DNA of 64,000 nt from Sanghuangporus weigelae (GCA_033182465.1 CP137329.1:1054001-1118000); one strand, 5' to 3'; positions 36,309-48,400 are shown, counted from the stretch's first letter. Notes: generated from the letters alone by a model not told the origin. Made by a program: numbers and translations.

Positions 36309-37470
36309 TTACAACCATAAAAAATGGCGCGGAGGCCCAAATACCTTAAAATGTTTTGCAGAGCTTGCCACCGGTGAAGAACCATCCAACATTGAGGATT
36401 CACTCTCGTTGCTCATATACATGTCGGAAGTCTCAGCATATTCTCCATCAGAATCATCATCCGTATCACTATCCATGTTCGCTTGAGTGAGAATGAGAGA
36501 ACTACGATTTGGGTTGTCCAATTCCTGATCTTCAAATTTGACCCACCTGACCCGATCCTGCAGAATTGTGAACACTGAGGATTGACCAAAAGACCAAAAA
36601 CGCAGTTTCACTTCAATTGGTTTGTTGCCTTACTCGTCGTCATGCCTCGCCTTAGAGTCATGCGTGTCTCCTCGGAACTGATGGGAATTATGTTAATCCT
36701 TCATCGCCACCACTTTATGTTCAGTCTCACTACCAGAGGTCTCCAGTGCGAAAACCAGAAAGGATAGGATCTTAATCAAGTCACCATCATTTGGAAAACA
36801 TTGAAGTGCCTGCTTTAGGTGACAAAATTGATCCTCTGCCAGATCTATATCTGGCTTAAAGGCGCTGCACTCCTTGGTACTTTTGAGCTGATCTTCTGCA
36901 AGTTTAGCCCAATCAACCAGCTTTTGGCAGAAACACTGTGATAACCATGCCAATTCTGTTCTCTGAATGAGATCGTGCTCGAGTTTGAGAAATTTCCAGA
37001 GCTTCTGCATGAGAATCTCAGCATTAATACGTCCGTCGGAAGTCTTTGCTTCCTCCAGTCTCCAGTTGGCACCCTCAGGAATCTGCTGGTTCATAGATTG
37101 TAGACTATCTACATAAGTGGTGACTGCGTTATACACAATGGTCAAAGCTCTCTTGAGAAGTTCTGGATTTGCCTCGTTTGCTTTTATCCAGAGTACCTAT
37201 TAAACATAACATATCAAACCTCTGATTATACCAAAAAAAGGGGGAAAGATTCCTACGTAATTGAGGTAGCCCTTGTCTTTATTCAAATGCTCTCTCTGTT
37301 TTTGTAATTCCTCACGTATAAATGCAAAATTTTCTTTGGTATTCTTAACTCCAGATCCAATTCACTCATGCATGGACATAAAACATTTGTGCATGCTATC
37401 TGCAAACACCTTCTCCTTCTTCTTCACTGCTTCTGCGTCTGGAGATGCAGACTTCGCAGAAGTTACTAGC
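36309..37470 (-). pseudogene. G3: multi-exon fungal gene of unknown function (partial or decayed)
   Basis: The sense strand reads ...EAVKKKEKVFADSMHK...REELQKQREHLNKDKGYLNY, then a 60-nt GT-AG intron (37197-37256), then VLWIKANEANPELLKRALTIV... to about 36696, and an acidic block with DSDTDDDSDGE near 36470. An in-frame TGA at 37362 stands where CGA (Arg) is plausible. Further stops separate the last two blocks, so an unrecognised intron or decay must be assumed. No known domain; helical and charged. It may be the 3' half of G2, which lies upstream on the same strand. Confidence 0.5.
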
Positions 37471-38169
37471 CTAGATGCTGATCAAAAGAGTTCGAGAGTG
37501 TACATACTACAGCATTCAACTGAGGAAACGTACCCAGGCTGACTTTCTCCAGCTTGGGAATTTTTCTAGAATTTAAGGCTAGGTGGAGGCATTTAGTTGT
37601 TTTCAGTGCTTTGAACAATAACAGCTGATACTCACAGCCTCTAACAGTAGCTCGAAAGGAGTACATGACACTGCTCAGACAGAGTTTAAGTGGGGGGAGA
37701 TCTGTGTAGGAAGGGGGAGGAGTTACCAATGATAGTGGGAAGAGGCAAAGTGGGTACTGGGGAACATTCATCCCTGGCTCCCTTATATACAGAGACAACA
37801 AGCCGAATCTTACAAAGGCTCAGCTGACTAACATCTAGGGTCACCTGACCTAATCTCTATTTGCACTTTCTTTGAATCTTTTTGGAGCAAAGAATACAGA
37901 GCTTGGACTAAAGTACACAATGGGAGCAATCATCTCCTCTTCTTCGCTTCCCTCTCTTCCTCTACACTCGACACCTCTGTACTCGGTCTCGCCTTCTCTT
38001 TGTCCTTCCCCTCTACTACACTTCGTCACTCCCTTCTACACTCAATTTGATTGCTTCAAGCTCGCTTGGTCGAGGTACTCGGCGGACCACCCTCTTTGAC
38101 ATAAACACATCGCTAGTCCACATCAGGATTATGGGTGAGCATTTTTTTGAGTCACTGAGTAGACTGAAA
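37471..38169. other. Stretch between G3 and G2, no clear gene
   Basis: Contains TC/CT-rich tracts (37930-38040) and short open frames but nothing recognisable. A possible GT-AG intron of G2 lies near 38105-38170. If G2 and G3 are one gene, this stretch would be intron or inserted DNA. Confidence 0.35.
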
Positions 38170-38178
38170 ATCACGTGG

Positions 38179-38214
38179 CCCTTCCCCTTCCCCTTCCCCT
38201 TCCCCTTCCCCTTC
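38179..38214 (+). repeat. (CCCCTT)n microsatellite
   Basis: About six repeats of a 6-bp unit. On the minus strand it encodes alternating Lys and Gly in G2 exon 3. Confidence 0.9.
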
Positions 38215-38952
38215 TCTTTCTTTGGCTCCTTTGGCCCATACCCAAACTTGAGACCTCCGAACTGATCCTGATCTTTCTCCATATTGTAGGAGATTTTACA
38301 CAAAAGATGCCTATCCCTCTTGGATATTTCAACCTGCTCCACCAAGATGTCCATAGAATAATAAGACATTCCGATCTCTAAGGGATGCGCTGCATCGTTA
38401 CCAAGTTGTTGAATCGGATTCTTTTTTATGAAGAAATATAAGACCGCTATACAATCAACCCCTTCTTTCGGCGGGAACACCCGCAGAAAGCACTTGAATG
38501 CTCATATCTGATCTTCCCGCTGTGCCCGTAGGCTCATTGCCATAGTGTCAAGTGAGTGCTTCAAAGGACTTATACACGTTTGCATGGCCTTCTGCAGTGC
38601 CTTCACTATAGCTTTGGCTTCCGGTTCCTTCTCCTCCTCCACCGTAAGATCCCCGAGGGGAATAAGAAGACTCGCCAAATGCGAAAGGAAAGTAATTGGT
38701 TTGAGTTTGCCATACTGGTCAAAGCAAGTCAAGAATGCTCTTGGCCTCACATCATTGCCGCTATTGTCAAGAATGCCTCCATTCTCTCTACCAATCTCGG
38801 TGATTATACAGCCAATTTGTGCAAATATTTGAAGAACGATGTCCAAACCAACCCTTTCTTCGATGGCCAGATCTGCCGTCATCTCCTAAGAGAATTTAAG
38901 CAACTATAAGTCCTTGAAAGAAAGTGCTAAAACTCACTTCCGTTGTAGTGTG

Positions 38953-40448
38953 CTGTATGATCGATAGGGTGTGTGGACGATCGGACTAGGTCTGTAGGTG
39001 CAATCCTAGCAGACTAGGGTGTTTGATCCTATAGGGAGCAAGCGAGAACAGATCGGGGTAACCAAACAAGGAAGGGTGATTATGAAGACTTCCCTGCGAT
39101 TGACTGAGGCTCCGGCCTACTCTGTGAAAACCGTCGTCGGTTGGAATGCCTCCGGCCAGAATGGTCGGGGTGAACTATTGAAGAGGTGGATGTGAATAGG
39201 TGTCTAGGTCCGTACTTGTGTGACCAAGCAATGACAACCTATCTAAAAGGGGAAGAAAAGGGGGGGAGCAAATACACGTAGGCAAGATGTAATACTCAAT
39301 GGTCGTCTAGAGAGACTAATCCGGATGTGCTGCGGTGAACTGAGTGAATACTTCAGTGACTTGATCACCTTGGAGATGAGTCGATGGAGAAAGAAGACAA
39401 GCTGAGTGTATCCGAGTCACTCTCAGGATGTCCAGACTAGTCTAGACAAGGAAGACGAGACACCCAAAATAGGTACTACGTCTATCTATGAATGACAGAG
39501 TCGGTCAGGATGGTCTGAGGGGCTTCGGAGCAGAAGATGTGTGTGCTGAACAGATCTCTGATATTCGCTATCTGAAAACTACAACATCTGGGTGGGTTTT
39601 ATAGACTATGTGGGTCCAAAACATGTACAAAACAACTGATCTGGGACTAGGGGAGGATTGTGACAAGACGTGAGATGAAACACAATAAAACCGCAACAAG
39701 GAGCGTGAAACTGACAAGACAGAAGTCTAGCGGACTACAGAAACTGTAAAACAAGATGAAATCATAGTAAGGAGTGTGAAACTGACATGATAAGGGTCAG
39801 ATGGACTGCAAGGAACTGTGAAACGACATGAAAACTGTCCAGGAAGGGTCCTCCGAATGCCACACTCAAGTTGGCGAACAAACCAGACGGAGTGACCAAG
39901 CCGATGTACCAATCGGCGAACTCTGATTGGAAGTCCAAACCTCGGAGGCCACTTCAGCAAAGTCCGGACAATGGAGCGCACCTCGTGGAAAGTCTAGGTT
40001 GAAGGTACGCGACCATTTGGTACCTCAAAACAGGTGGGAACGGTCCCTGGCGATGTGAAACGTTGACAAAAAGGCCTAAGGTCCCCTCAGGAGTCTGGGT
40101 CCAGGCCTCGGAGTGCCAATATCCGCTCGGGTGAATAAAGTGGAGGTTGGCAAGTGGTAGTGTGACAAAGTATGGACAACGAAATATAGCACAGTATTAG
40201 CGGGTCTTCAGGGTCTCGGAGTGTAACATATGTGCAAAGGAAGGTGAAATAGCATGAACCGAAATATGTACAAAGTCTTGGGTGCGTCCTAGGATATGGT
40301 GGGGCGCTCGGAAGGATCGGATCAAGTCGTATATACCCTTTGTGACTGTTGGAGTCGCTCAGGCAGCTGATACACCAGTGTGTTAGACACTGGTGAAGTA
40401 TGTACAATACTCGACCGCTGACACCCAGAATAGCGGTGTGCGCTATAG
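38953..40448 (+). mobile_element. S: third CG-target element type (1496 bp) inside the end of Q2
   Basis: Ends are CTGTATGATC and CTATAGCGCA (right end, reverse complement). Flanks are TG (38951-38952) and CA (40449-40450). Without it Q2 starts TTGTAGTG-CG-CCACACCTGCC, as in Q1. It shares only the end motif with Q and R1, not its body. No coding region was recognised. Confidence 0.8.
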
Positions 40449-40459
40449 CACCACACCTG

Positions 40460-40483
40460 CCTGTACCGGCACGGTGGTACAGG
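40460..40483. repeat. Subterminal palindrome of Q2
   Basis: CCTGTACCG left arm with a slightly decayed right arm (TGGTACAGG). Confidence 0.65.
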
Positions 40484-42556
40484 CCCCTCAGTGCCCCATA
40501 CAGTATACCATTGTATGACGAGTGCCACACCTCTGTCGCTCCTTATGACTTTCAAAGCACTGCTCCTTGATTCGCCACTCAACTAATAGAGCCGCTGCCT
40601 CCCCTCATCCGAAAGCGGGTTCGGCCTCTCTTGAACCAGACACCCCTAGAAAAACCTCCAGACAGTCAAGAAAAATGAAGTTACTCCAGGCATCAGTTCA
40701 AGCAGCCTGGCGACGTCTGTCAGGCCACTGCCGCTCTGCAGTGCCAACGGGCCATCACTTTCGCAGCTGCCTCTTTCAGCGTGCCCGGCGTCGCCACTAC
40801 GTATCTCTGGGCGACCCCTCCAATCCATCTTGGCATTGCAGACAAGATGTACAGACCCTCCAGACTTCCCAAACCAAGTACTCTTGGCCAGCCGCGCGTT
40901 CTGATACACGGGTGCTTAGAACACTGCAGCGGATGTATCTGATACAGCGGTGGAAACATATCGAATTGTATAGCTGATAGAATATTCGTCGACTCCTGTT
41001 AATTGGCTTATCCAACATCGGTTAGAGGTTTTACAAGGTCCCAGGTACCACGTTTCATGTTCATACTATACTGCTTCGCATGCCGAGTCTATTGTCGGAC
41101 GTGGCAGCCGCTTGCATATTCCCCATTTTAGTACTATTGCTTCTCCTGACGTTTCATATTCGTGTGGTGTGACCACTTAGCAATCTGAGTGTGCCCGATG
41201 ATAGGATACATGGTGTCAATCACCGCCAGCCCGATCGGTGTGGGTGCATGTCTTGGCAGCATTGTGGTGCACCCCGATCTTCAGGCCTGCCCTGATTGCG
41301 TGCCTGTGACGCGCTGTTACCATTGCTGCCGCTATTACGCTCTTCACTAGTATTTTGCAGTATATATAGACCTCGTGTATGTAGTGTTCAAGAGCAGTAG
41401 TCCAAAATAGATCATCAGAGCAATCCTCGCTCACCTGTTACCTCTTCTGCTTTCCATTGCCTCCATCGAAGATCTCATGCCAACACGAGTTGCTGTCCCG
41501 ATTGAGTAATAACAGGGGCACGTGGTTGCTCCGCCGCTCCATAATCGATTGGCAGACCTACCCCTCATTCTGGGAATCACAACACTGTCACTCTCCTGGT
41601 AATCGGTGAAACTATCTCTCTTCTCGTGACCGCCCCCCCCTCTTGAACAGATCAACGGTGCTGTCACTCTTCTGGAAATCAGTGACACTGACAGCTTTGA
41701 AGCGACCACCAATTGGGTCCCCTTTGGGGTGATCGGTGATGACATCATCCTCTTTCTTTGTATCCGTCGGTACCTCTTTCCTCGACGGTACCAATGGCAT
41801 TCCCTTTTACGCCGACCACAACCTATTCATTACAATTGAGCTTTCCCCTGCAATGACGTACGTTGGCCGATCATCGGCAGTGCTTCCGGGTCAAATTGCT
41901 CCCCGCAGCGTTGAGTTCCCTAGGCACCTAGGCCCAAGTTGGTACCCTTCTTACCTCTCCGACCTTTGACATTGCTGACGCCTCTCTGTGGTCAAACGTC
42001 GCTGCCTTCGCCGCCGCTTGAGAGAGTCTGATAGTCTATACCATCCTCATGATGTTAAATTGATGTGATGATTCTCTGAACTCATTGACCTCAGTGCACA
42101 TTGTGTTGGCAAGCTGCAACGCATGCACGCTTGCCTTAAACAAAGTGTGAATGCAAGGCACTACATGCTCAACTGCATCCCGATACCCCTGGATGTAATC
42201 AACATTGCTGTCCTGAGCTCCCTCAACTTTCAATACAGCCTTGTTCCATTCATATATTACGCCTTCTAAATCAGACGCAATGACTTATACCCAATTATAA
42301 GTACAATGAGAATGAACTCTACATAAGAGAAGATACTTACATTCAAACTCTAGAATCCGTAGATCTAAGACAATTTTAGAACAAGTCAAGGAGAATGGAG
42401 GATGAGGACCCATATAATGCTGTGTCCTAGTGTTCGATGGACATGGCGGTCATGGTCAGAGGGGAACAGATATCAACATCGATCGATCTCATGGGAAAGC
42501 AAAGTCATGCCATGAGACCAAATAGATATTTATAGATGCTTCATCAAAAAGAAGCA

Positions 42557-43371
42557 TTGAGTATCTGCAATAATACGGGTGCTAGTGGAGTTGGGCTTGG
42601 CGGCACGAGTCGGCAGCTTGGCACGCCAATGTACCACATGCCTACCTTCCATACATGGCCTAATGGGGGCCGCCGCATTGGGGGGAAGTTGGGAAATGTC
42701 AGAGCTGATGATCGGAGGCTAATATCGCATATATGAGACAAGGGGTGCATCAGTCAGTGTCCCTGAGGTGTCCAATGCATCAGCAGCACTCAATACAGAG
42801 TGTGGGTGATCCCTAGTGGCTAATATGAGTGGCCAGAGCAGCAGTGCTGCAGGGGACTGCTGGATCGGCGCCAGATACATTGTAATGAGGCATGTAAGCA
42901 CATATGACAATATATAGCTCCCTAGGCAATGGGAGACTGCTTGGTAAGCTGTAGGAGGCATCAGAGAAGGTACCTGAGGATGTCTGAGTGTCCGCCGCAT
43001 TGATCGGCACCATGGGAGGCCAACTCGGAGGCATCTGGAGTTGCCACAAGGCTGTATGTACAGTAAATTGTAAGATCAGCAGCCTGTAGTCACTGAGGGA
43101 TGTGTCCTATAGTGCCTGGTGCTGGGTAGGAGTCATCGGCAGACCTGTCTGAGTGTTGGAGAACCATCGGCGGATCGATCTGGGCCTTAGGAGGGTGCCG
43201 CAGTACAGTACATGTGCTGGAATTAGTGGAAACATACTCAAATGGTGTCTTGAGTACAGTAGGAGTATGCCCTCACACTCTGAGGTGTAGGTGGCACTAG
43301 GATATGGTATCTGTAATGGGAGGGAGTCATAGTATGAGTGTACTGGCACAGGAGGGCCCAGTGCACTACAG
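42557..43371 (-). mobile_element. R1 element copy 5 (truncated) inside T2
   Basis: The right end CTGTAGTGCA (reverse complement) abuts CG (43372-43373), which lies in transposase exon 2 of T2 (T1 reads CA at 19692-19693). The other end stops at 42557, within 1-2 bases of the point where the MITE split copy 3. The remaining T2 sequence beyond it is missing, so a deletion joined it to the G2 upstream region. Confidence 0.8.
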
Positions 43372-43673
43372 CGCAGCAAGGACCTGCATATAGTCGCATC
43401 CAAGACCTCCTTCTCCCATCTTTCCTGGAGCAGTAGCCTCAACTCGTCAATGTAACAGTCATTGACATTGCTTAGTGACCCGCAAAGGAACTACGTGGTG
43501 TGAACCAACAGCTACCAGGACAGGTTTCAACATGTATATACCTCGGTGTGGATATAATCAAGTACTTGAGGCCTTCTACTAAAACCAAGTTCATGTGCAG
43601 CAACAGTCCCACTGCGCTTGAACTCTCGTATTATTTAGAAAACTGTTGTCTTGGGTATGTCAATCAAGGCTGC

Positions 43674-45212
43674 TGTTAGGACCAGTGTTTTTAGACGAGG
43701 TGGTCAGTCTAAGCGTACCGGAACAAGTCCCTGCTTATTCCTTCTGATGATAATTGATTGGAGACGGAACGAAGGTTATAGATGTACTACTTTAGAAGCG
43801 AGCGATAGGCTCAAGCTTGACCTCAGTAGTGGAACAGGGTTTCAATCAAAGGGTACAGTTTTCGATTGAGAGTACAAAATAATTTTGCTGAGGGACAATG
43901 CCCCGCTCAGCTGGCCCTTAAATAACCTATTTACTAAATAGTACCGACTACCTATTACTACCGACTACAGCCTTGCTATTGGTCTAGACAATATGTTTTC
44001 TCTGACACCAGTACTCTACTCTGGTGCCAACACCGATACTTTCCTCTAGTGTTGAATCACAATACTTCTACCATATTAGGAGGGTTTGTTTGAGTCCTAC
44101 TACCCCGATGCTTCGAGAAGCTTCTTCCGTGCTTCCTCCGATCTGCAATCGTTATCACATGTTAATCTCTCCTTATCTTTACCCCGCGATCCTTCTCCGT
44201 TCCCAGACGGGTTCCCATGATAGTTGCCAAGCTATCGCTTCTCTGGCGCTCCGTTCCCGGGCCGAGCTTCTGCCGCTTAATCCTCGATCATGGGGGAGAT
44301 AGTGATATCAGGGTTAGAGATCGGCAGAGCTTGCCGATCTTCTCCCGGCGAATGAGTGTACTCCGCTACACTCCTTCTGTGCCTCGCCGCGACTTCGATG
44401 TCCGATAGTTGTAGTCCTGGGCCCGTGGTTAGCCGTAGCCTCTGTCCAAAGTGCTCGCGGCCATTCCACTCATCAACTGTAATTACCCCTGGCTCTGACG
44501 CTCGCCAAGCCTGCATTAAGCGTTCTATCGCTTCTTCCGTAAGATGTTCAATGTCCGAAGGTGGCCGCTTGTAAACTGGCCAATCTACTTCCACTGCCGT
44601 GTGACTGCACAAGGTCTGGTGCCGATGCTGATTGATCCAAGCTCGCACGCCGACCTTTAATGCATAGACATCCCTATCGCTAAGCCATATGGATACCTCA
44701 TGGTCGTATGCATTCATTCCGTGGTTCGGTAATGGTTGGTCTTCGGTTCGTTCCGAGGGTCCGGGCTTATGCCGAATCTTGACATCGGCTGCTTCCCTTG
44801 ACACTAACCGTTCCGTGAAGTTCTTCATGAGCCATTCCGCAAGTACCCAGCTTCGTTGGTAGGCCAAGTAACAATTGGCGCACACCAAGCTCTCATGTAC
44901 AAATCTTCTAGTTGCACCACGCCGATAATGTCTTCGTTGCAGGAGTTCCGTATACCTTGCGACATTCCTTTCTTCCATCGCCGCCAGACTGCGTTCCGGC
45001 GGTGGAGTATGTCCAATGTGCATATTAGTTAGTCCTAATTGCAAATCATTAGAGTCCTCCGTGTCTTCTCCAGACGATCCGTGGTTTGCTACTCTTGAGT
45101 CGCCACCACTGTTCTGCCGTAGTAGCCTTTCGAAATAGTCTTGATTTGGCATCGCAACTCGGTGTGTAAAATTTAGCCCACGCCGCATTAGATAACCACA
45201 ATTTTCGTAACA
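43674..45212 (-). repeat. 3' LTR of gypsy (1539 bp)
   Basis: Sense strand TGTTACG...CCTAACA. Carries an ORF at 44277-45188. Confidence 0.95.
44277..45188 (-). CDS. ORF in the gypsy 3' LTR (303 aa), unknown function
   Basis: ATG (MRRGLNFTHR) lies 24 nt from the LTR edge, and the ORF fills about 60 percent of the LTR. The protein is polar, with arginine-rich stretches (RRHYRRGATRR), one CxxC pair and several W and H residues. No known domain was recognised. In the 3' LTR it lies directly after pol, the position of accessory genes in some retroviruses (MMTV sag and lentiviral nef overlap U3). Whether it is expressed is unknown. Confidence 0.6.
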   Translation of the reverse strand: MRRGLNFTHRVAMPNQDYFERLLRQNSGGDSRVANHGSSGEDTEDSNDLQLGLTNMHIGHTPPPERSLAAMEERNVARYTELLQRRHYRRGATRRFVHESLVCANCYLAYQRSWVLAEWLMKNFTERLVSREAADVKIRHKPGPSERTEDQPLPNHGMNAYDHEVSIWLSDRDVYALKVGVRAWINQHRHQTLCSHTAVEVDWPVYKRPPSDIEHLTEEAIERLMQAWRASEPGVITVDEWNGREHFGQRLRLTTGPGLQLSDIEVAARHRRSVAEYTHSPGEDRQALPISNPDITISPMIED

Positions 45213-45450
45213 TTCCTCCTCCTAAGATCCACTTCGGACTGCAAGGAGAGTGTGGATCCAATTAATTGTGGTAGCCATAATCTTGCTGTTTCGTTTGGTT
45301 CCTTACCGGGCCTCGATTCCGTGTCGGCCTCCAACATACTAGCTGCTTCCAAACAGGCTAGGATATAGTTAATGGATATATCATATCCTTCCAGCATCAA
45401 TTTCTGACGCTAGGGATAGTTTAACGACGTGTCCGGGTCGTACTTCTTCT

Positions 45451-48400
45451 CTAAGCCTCACTGACCTCGCTATCCGTCGAGTCAGCATGATACCAATCGT
45501 TATAGGAGAGTCCTTCCTCTAGTCCTTCCATCCTATCGTATCTTCGTATAGGTAAAGCGTTTGCTCGGGTGAATGGCCGTTTAGCAGCTCTCCAATGATG
45601 CTTGTGCCATTCTGGATAGGCAAAATCTCGTTGCTTTATACCTGTCTTGTTGTCGTATTTCCTTCGTTGTCTAGTTCTCTGCAGCACCTTTCTCCCATAA
45701 AGCGTGCTCAGGTAATAGTCGTCCGCTCTGCGTACATCCAGAAGTCTCTGCGCCAAAGCGACAATTCCTGCAACCTTCTTTCTAAAGGGAAGGTTCACGG
45801 CGTCCGGCCAACCGTTCCTTTCGTGATACTCTCGCAATTTTTCGGGGGCGTTGCGTAGCCCTTCTACAGGTTCCCAGGTATTTTCCTCTTCGGGGTAGCC
45901 GAGCCATTTAACCTGGTATTCCCATGTGTTGTGCCGTTTCCTCATGTCCCGAATTACTTCTACTTCGTATTCGGCTTCTCCAGCAATGACTTCTGGTGGT
46001 GGTCTTGTTCGTTGTGTCGGATCTTTTCGTTCTCGATAGGGAATTAATAGTCCTGCGTAAAACACCGGGTGGATCCTCAGTTCCTTTGGAAGGTCCAGCT
46101 CGTAGTTGACTGGCCCATGCTTCGCGACGATCTTGTAAGGTCCAATATTTCTGTCACCTAATTTCCTAGTAGGGACTAATAGTGTTAGATTTCGGCCATC
46201 TAACATGACCTTATCTCCGATCTCGAATTCCGGCATCGGGCCTCGGTGTTTATCTGCAAACTTCTTCATTGCATCTCGTGCTTTAGTAAGTGCTTCCAAC
46301 GCTTCTTGTTGATGCTTCATCCGCATTGCCACATAGTCTTGAGTACCTTGGATCGGAAGCTTAAATCCTACTTCCGGCTGAAACCCATAAACCATTTCAA
46401 ACGGTGACTTCCCAGTACTTGAGTGACTTCGACTGTTATAGGCAAATTCCGCCATAGGAAGATGTTCGTCCCAATCATCCTGTTGCAGACTGGAATAGCA
46501 TCTTAGCAGCTGTTCCATTTCCTGGTTCACTCGTTCCGTTTGTCCGTCTGTTTGTGGATGATATGCCGTACTAAGCTTCGTTTCGATTCCAAGGGCCTGG
46601 TTCACTTGTTCGGTAAATCGGCTTGCAAACTGCGGTCCCCTGTCGCTAATTACTGTTTTTGGGGTTCCAACCTTGCTGTAGACATGTTTGATCATCATGT
46701 CAGCAGTGGTTTTTGAGTTTGCATTTACAGTGGTAGGTATAAATGTTCCCATTTTTGAGAACCGATCTACTACCACTAGTATTGCATTGTTTCCTTTGCT
46801 CGTAGTTGGAAGTCCGGTGACGTAGTCCATAGTAATTTCTTCATAGGGCCGATTCATTACTGGCAGCGGTTGTAAAGGCGGTTGCGTCTTTCCTCGTCTT
46901 GCCTTCGTCCGTTGGCACGTATCGCAAGTGCGCACATATTCTTCGACCCATTCCCTAATCTTTGGCCACCATACTCTTCGTTCCAGTTTCGTGATAGTCT
47001 TGTCTATCCCCGGGTGTCCTGCTGCTGGAGCGTCATGGCACTGTCGTACTAATTCTCGTTTAATTTCATCAACTGGTGGGATTACCAATTTTCCATCCCT
47101 CCACCAGTATCCTTCTTCGAAAGTCCCGATTTCTTGCTCCTTGGACTTTTCGTATCCTGCTCGAATCTTTTCTCCCAGTTCCGAACCTCCTGTAATTTCA
47201 AACACCCGTATAGTGCGCATGGGCAGTTCTTGGTTCCGGAACAGCTCTGGGGGAAGTAGGACTTGTTCTGGTACATCTTCAACGCCTTGTTCGTAGTCAG
47301 GCCGTCGTGACAGTGCATCCGCTCTTGAATTCTTGGTTCCTGGTCGATACTCAATTCTGAATCGAAATCTGCTGAGAAAAGTAGCCCATCTCGCCTGGCG
47401 TCCACTGAGTTTTCTAGCTCCCATGAAATACCGGAGGTTTGCCTGATCACTAATTACCCGAATTTCATGTTTAGCTCCTTCCAAGTGGTGTCGCCAATTG
47501 CTCAAAGCTTTGACAATTGCCAGCAATTCCTTGTCCATTACTGGGTAGTTGTTCTCGGCGTCTCGATAGGTATTCGACCAATATCCAATAGGATGCAAAA
47601 TTCCATCGTCACTTTCTTGCGAGAGCACTGCTCCCATCGCAAAGTTAGATGCATCTGTTTCCAGTACAAATTGTTTCTCGTGATCGGGTCGTACAAGCAT
47701 AGGTGCAGATGTGAAGGCTTCCTTCAACTTGACGAAGCCTTCTCGTTGACGATCTCCCCAAGTAAATGTCTTCTTGCCAGACATGAGTTCCGTTAGCGGC
47801 CTAGCGATCTTGGCGAAGCCTTCGATAAATTTTCGGTAGAAGTTCGCAAAACCAATGAACTTTCGAATGTCTCGCTTGCTTGACAAATCTGGCCATTCTT
47901 GAACTGCTTTTACCTTGTAGGGATCCATCTGCATGCCCGATTGGTTAACAACAAATCCTAGATAGTCGAGCTCCTGTTTGGCAAAGTAGCACTTCTCTGG
48001 CTTGCAAAAGAAGTCTGCTTTCCTTAACCTGCGCAATACTTCTGCTAGCAGGTCCCAGTGTTCCTGTTTTGTTTCCGCATAGATAATAATGTCATCTAGA
48101 TAAATGAGTATGCCCTGCCCAATCATGTCCTGAAAGAGCTCGTTCATTGCACGTTGGAATACCGCAGGTGCATTCATTAGTCCAAACTGCATTACCAGCG
48201 GCTGGTAAACCCCCATGTGAGTTCTGAAGGCGGCATACTTTTCATGCCCTGGATGGATTCGCACATTGTTATACCCGCTTCGTAAATCCAGTGTAGAAAA
48301 CCATTTTGCATGAGCCAAATCGTCCGGTAGCATATGTAATAGAGGCATTGGCTGGTGATCCGGTATGACCACCGCATTCAATCCTCTGTAGTCGATTACG

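Larger units (their letters stand above)
38943..42041 (+). mobile_element. Q2: Q-type CG-target element carrying S, inserted in G2 exon 2
   Basis: Ends are TTGTAGTG (left) and GTATAGACTA (right end, reverse complement). Flanks are CG (38941-38942) and CA (42042-42043). Net length is 1.60 kb. It lacks the R1 insertion of Q1 and thus shows its empty site near 41270. The palindrome is at 40460-40483. It has lost many CpG sites, so it is older than Q1. Confidence 0.86.
38170..42413 (-). pseudogene. G2: multi-exon fungal gene of unknown function, split by Q2
   Basis: ATG at 42413. Exon 1 42413-42341; intron 42284-42340 (57 nt); exon 2 42283-42044 continuing, after removal of Q2 and one CG, at 38942-38938; intron 38886-38937 (52 nt); exon 3 from 38885. 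Across the empty site the frame reads ...NIMRTE then EMTADLAIEERV. The N-terminal protein is alpha-helical without a domain I can name. Exon 3 ends in a lysine/glycine run encoded by a (CCCCTT)n tract. The in-frame TGA at 38502 fits CGA decay. R1 copy 5 and T2 lie 144 bp upstream of the start. Confidence 0.6.

Noticed and set aside
40087-40530. 147-aa minus-strand open frame in S/Q2
   Set aside because: Crosses the S-Q2 boundary, shows no domain and depends on a non-ATG start; not evidence for a transposase.
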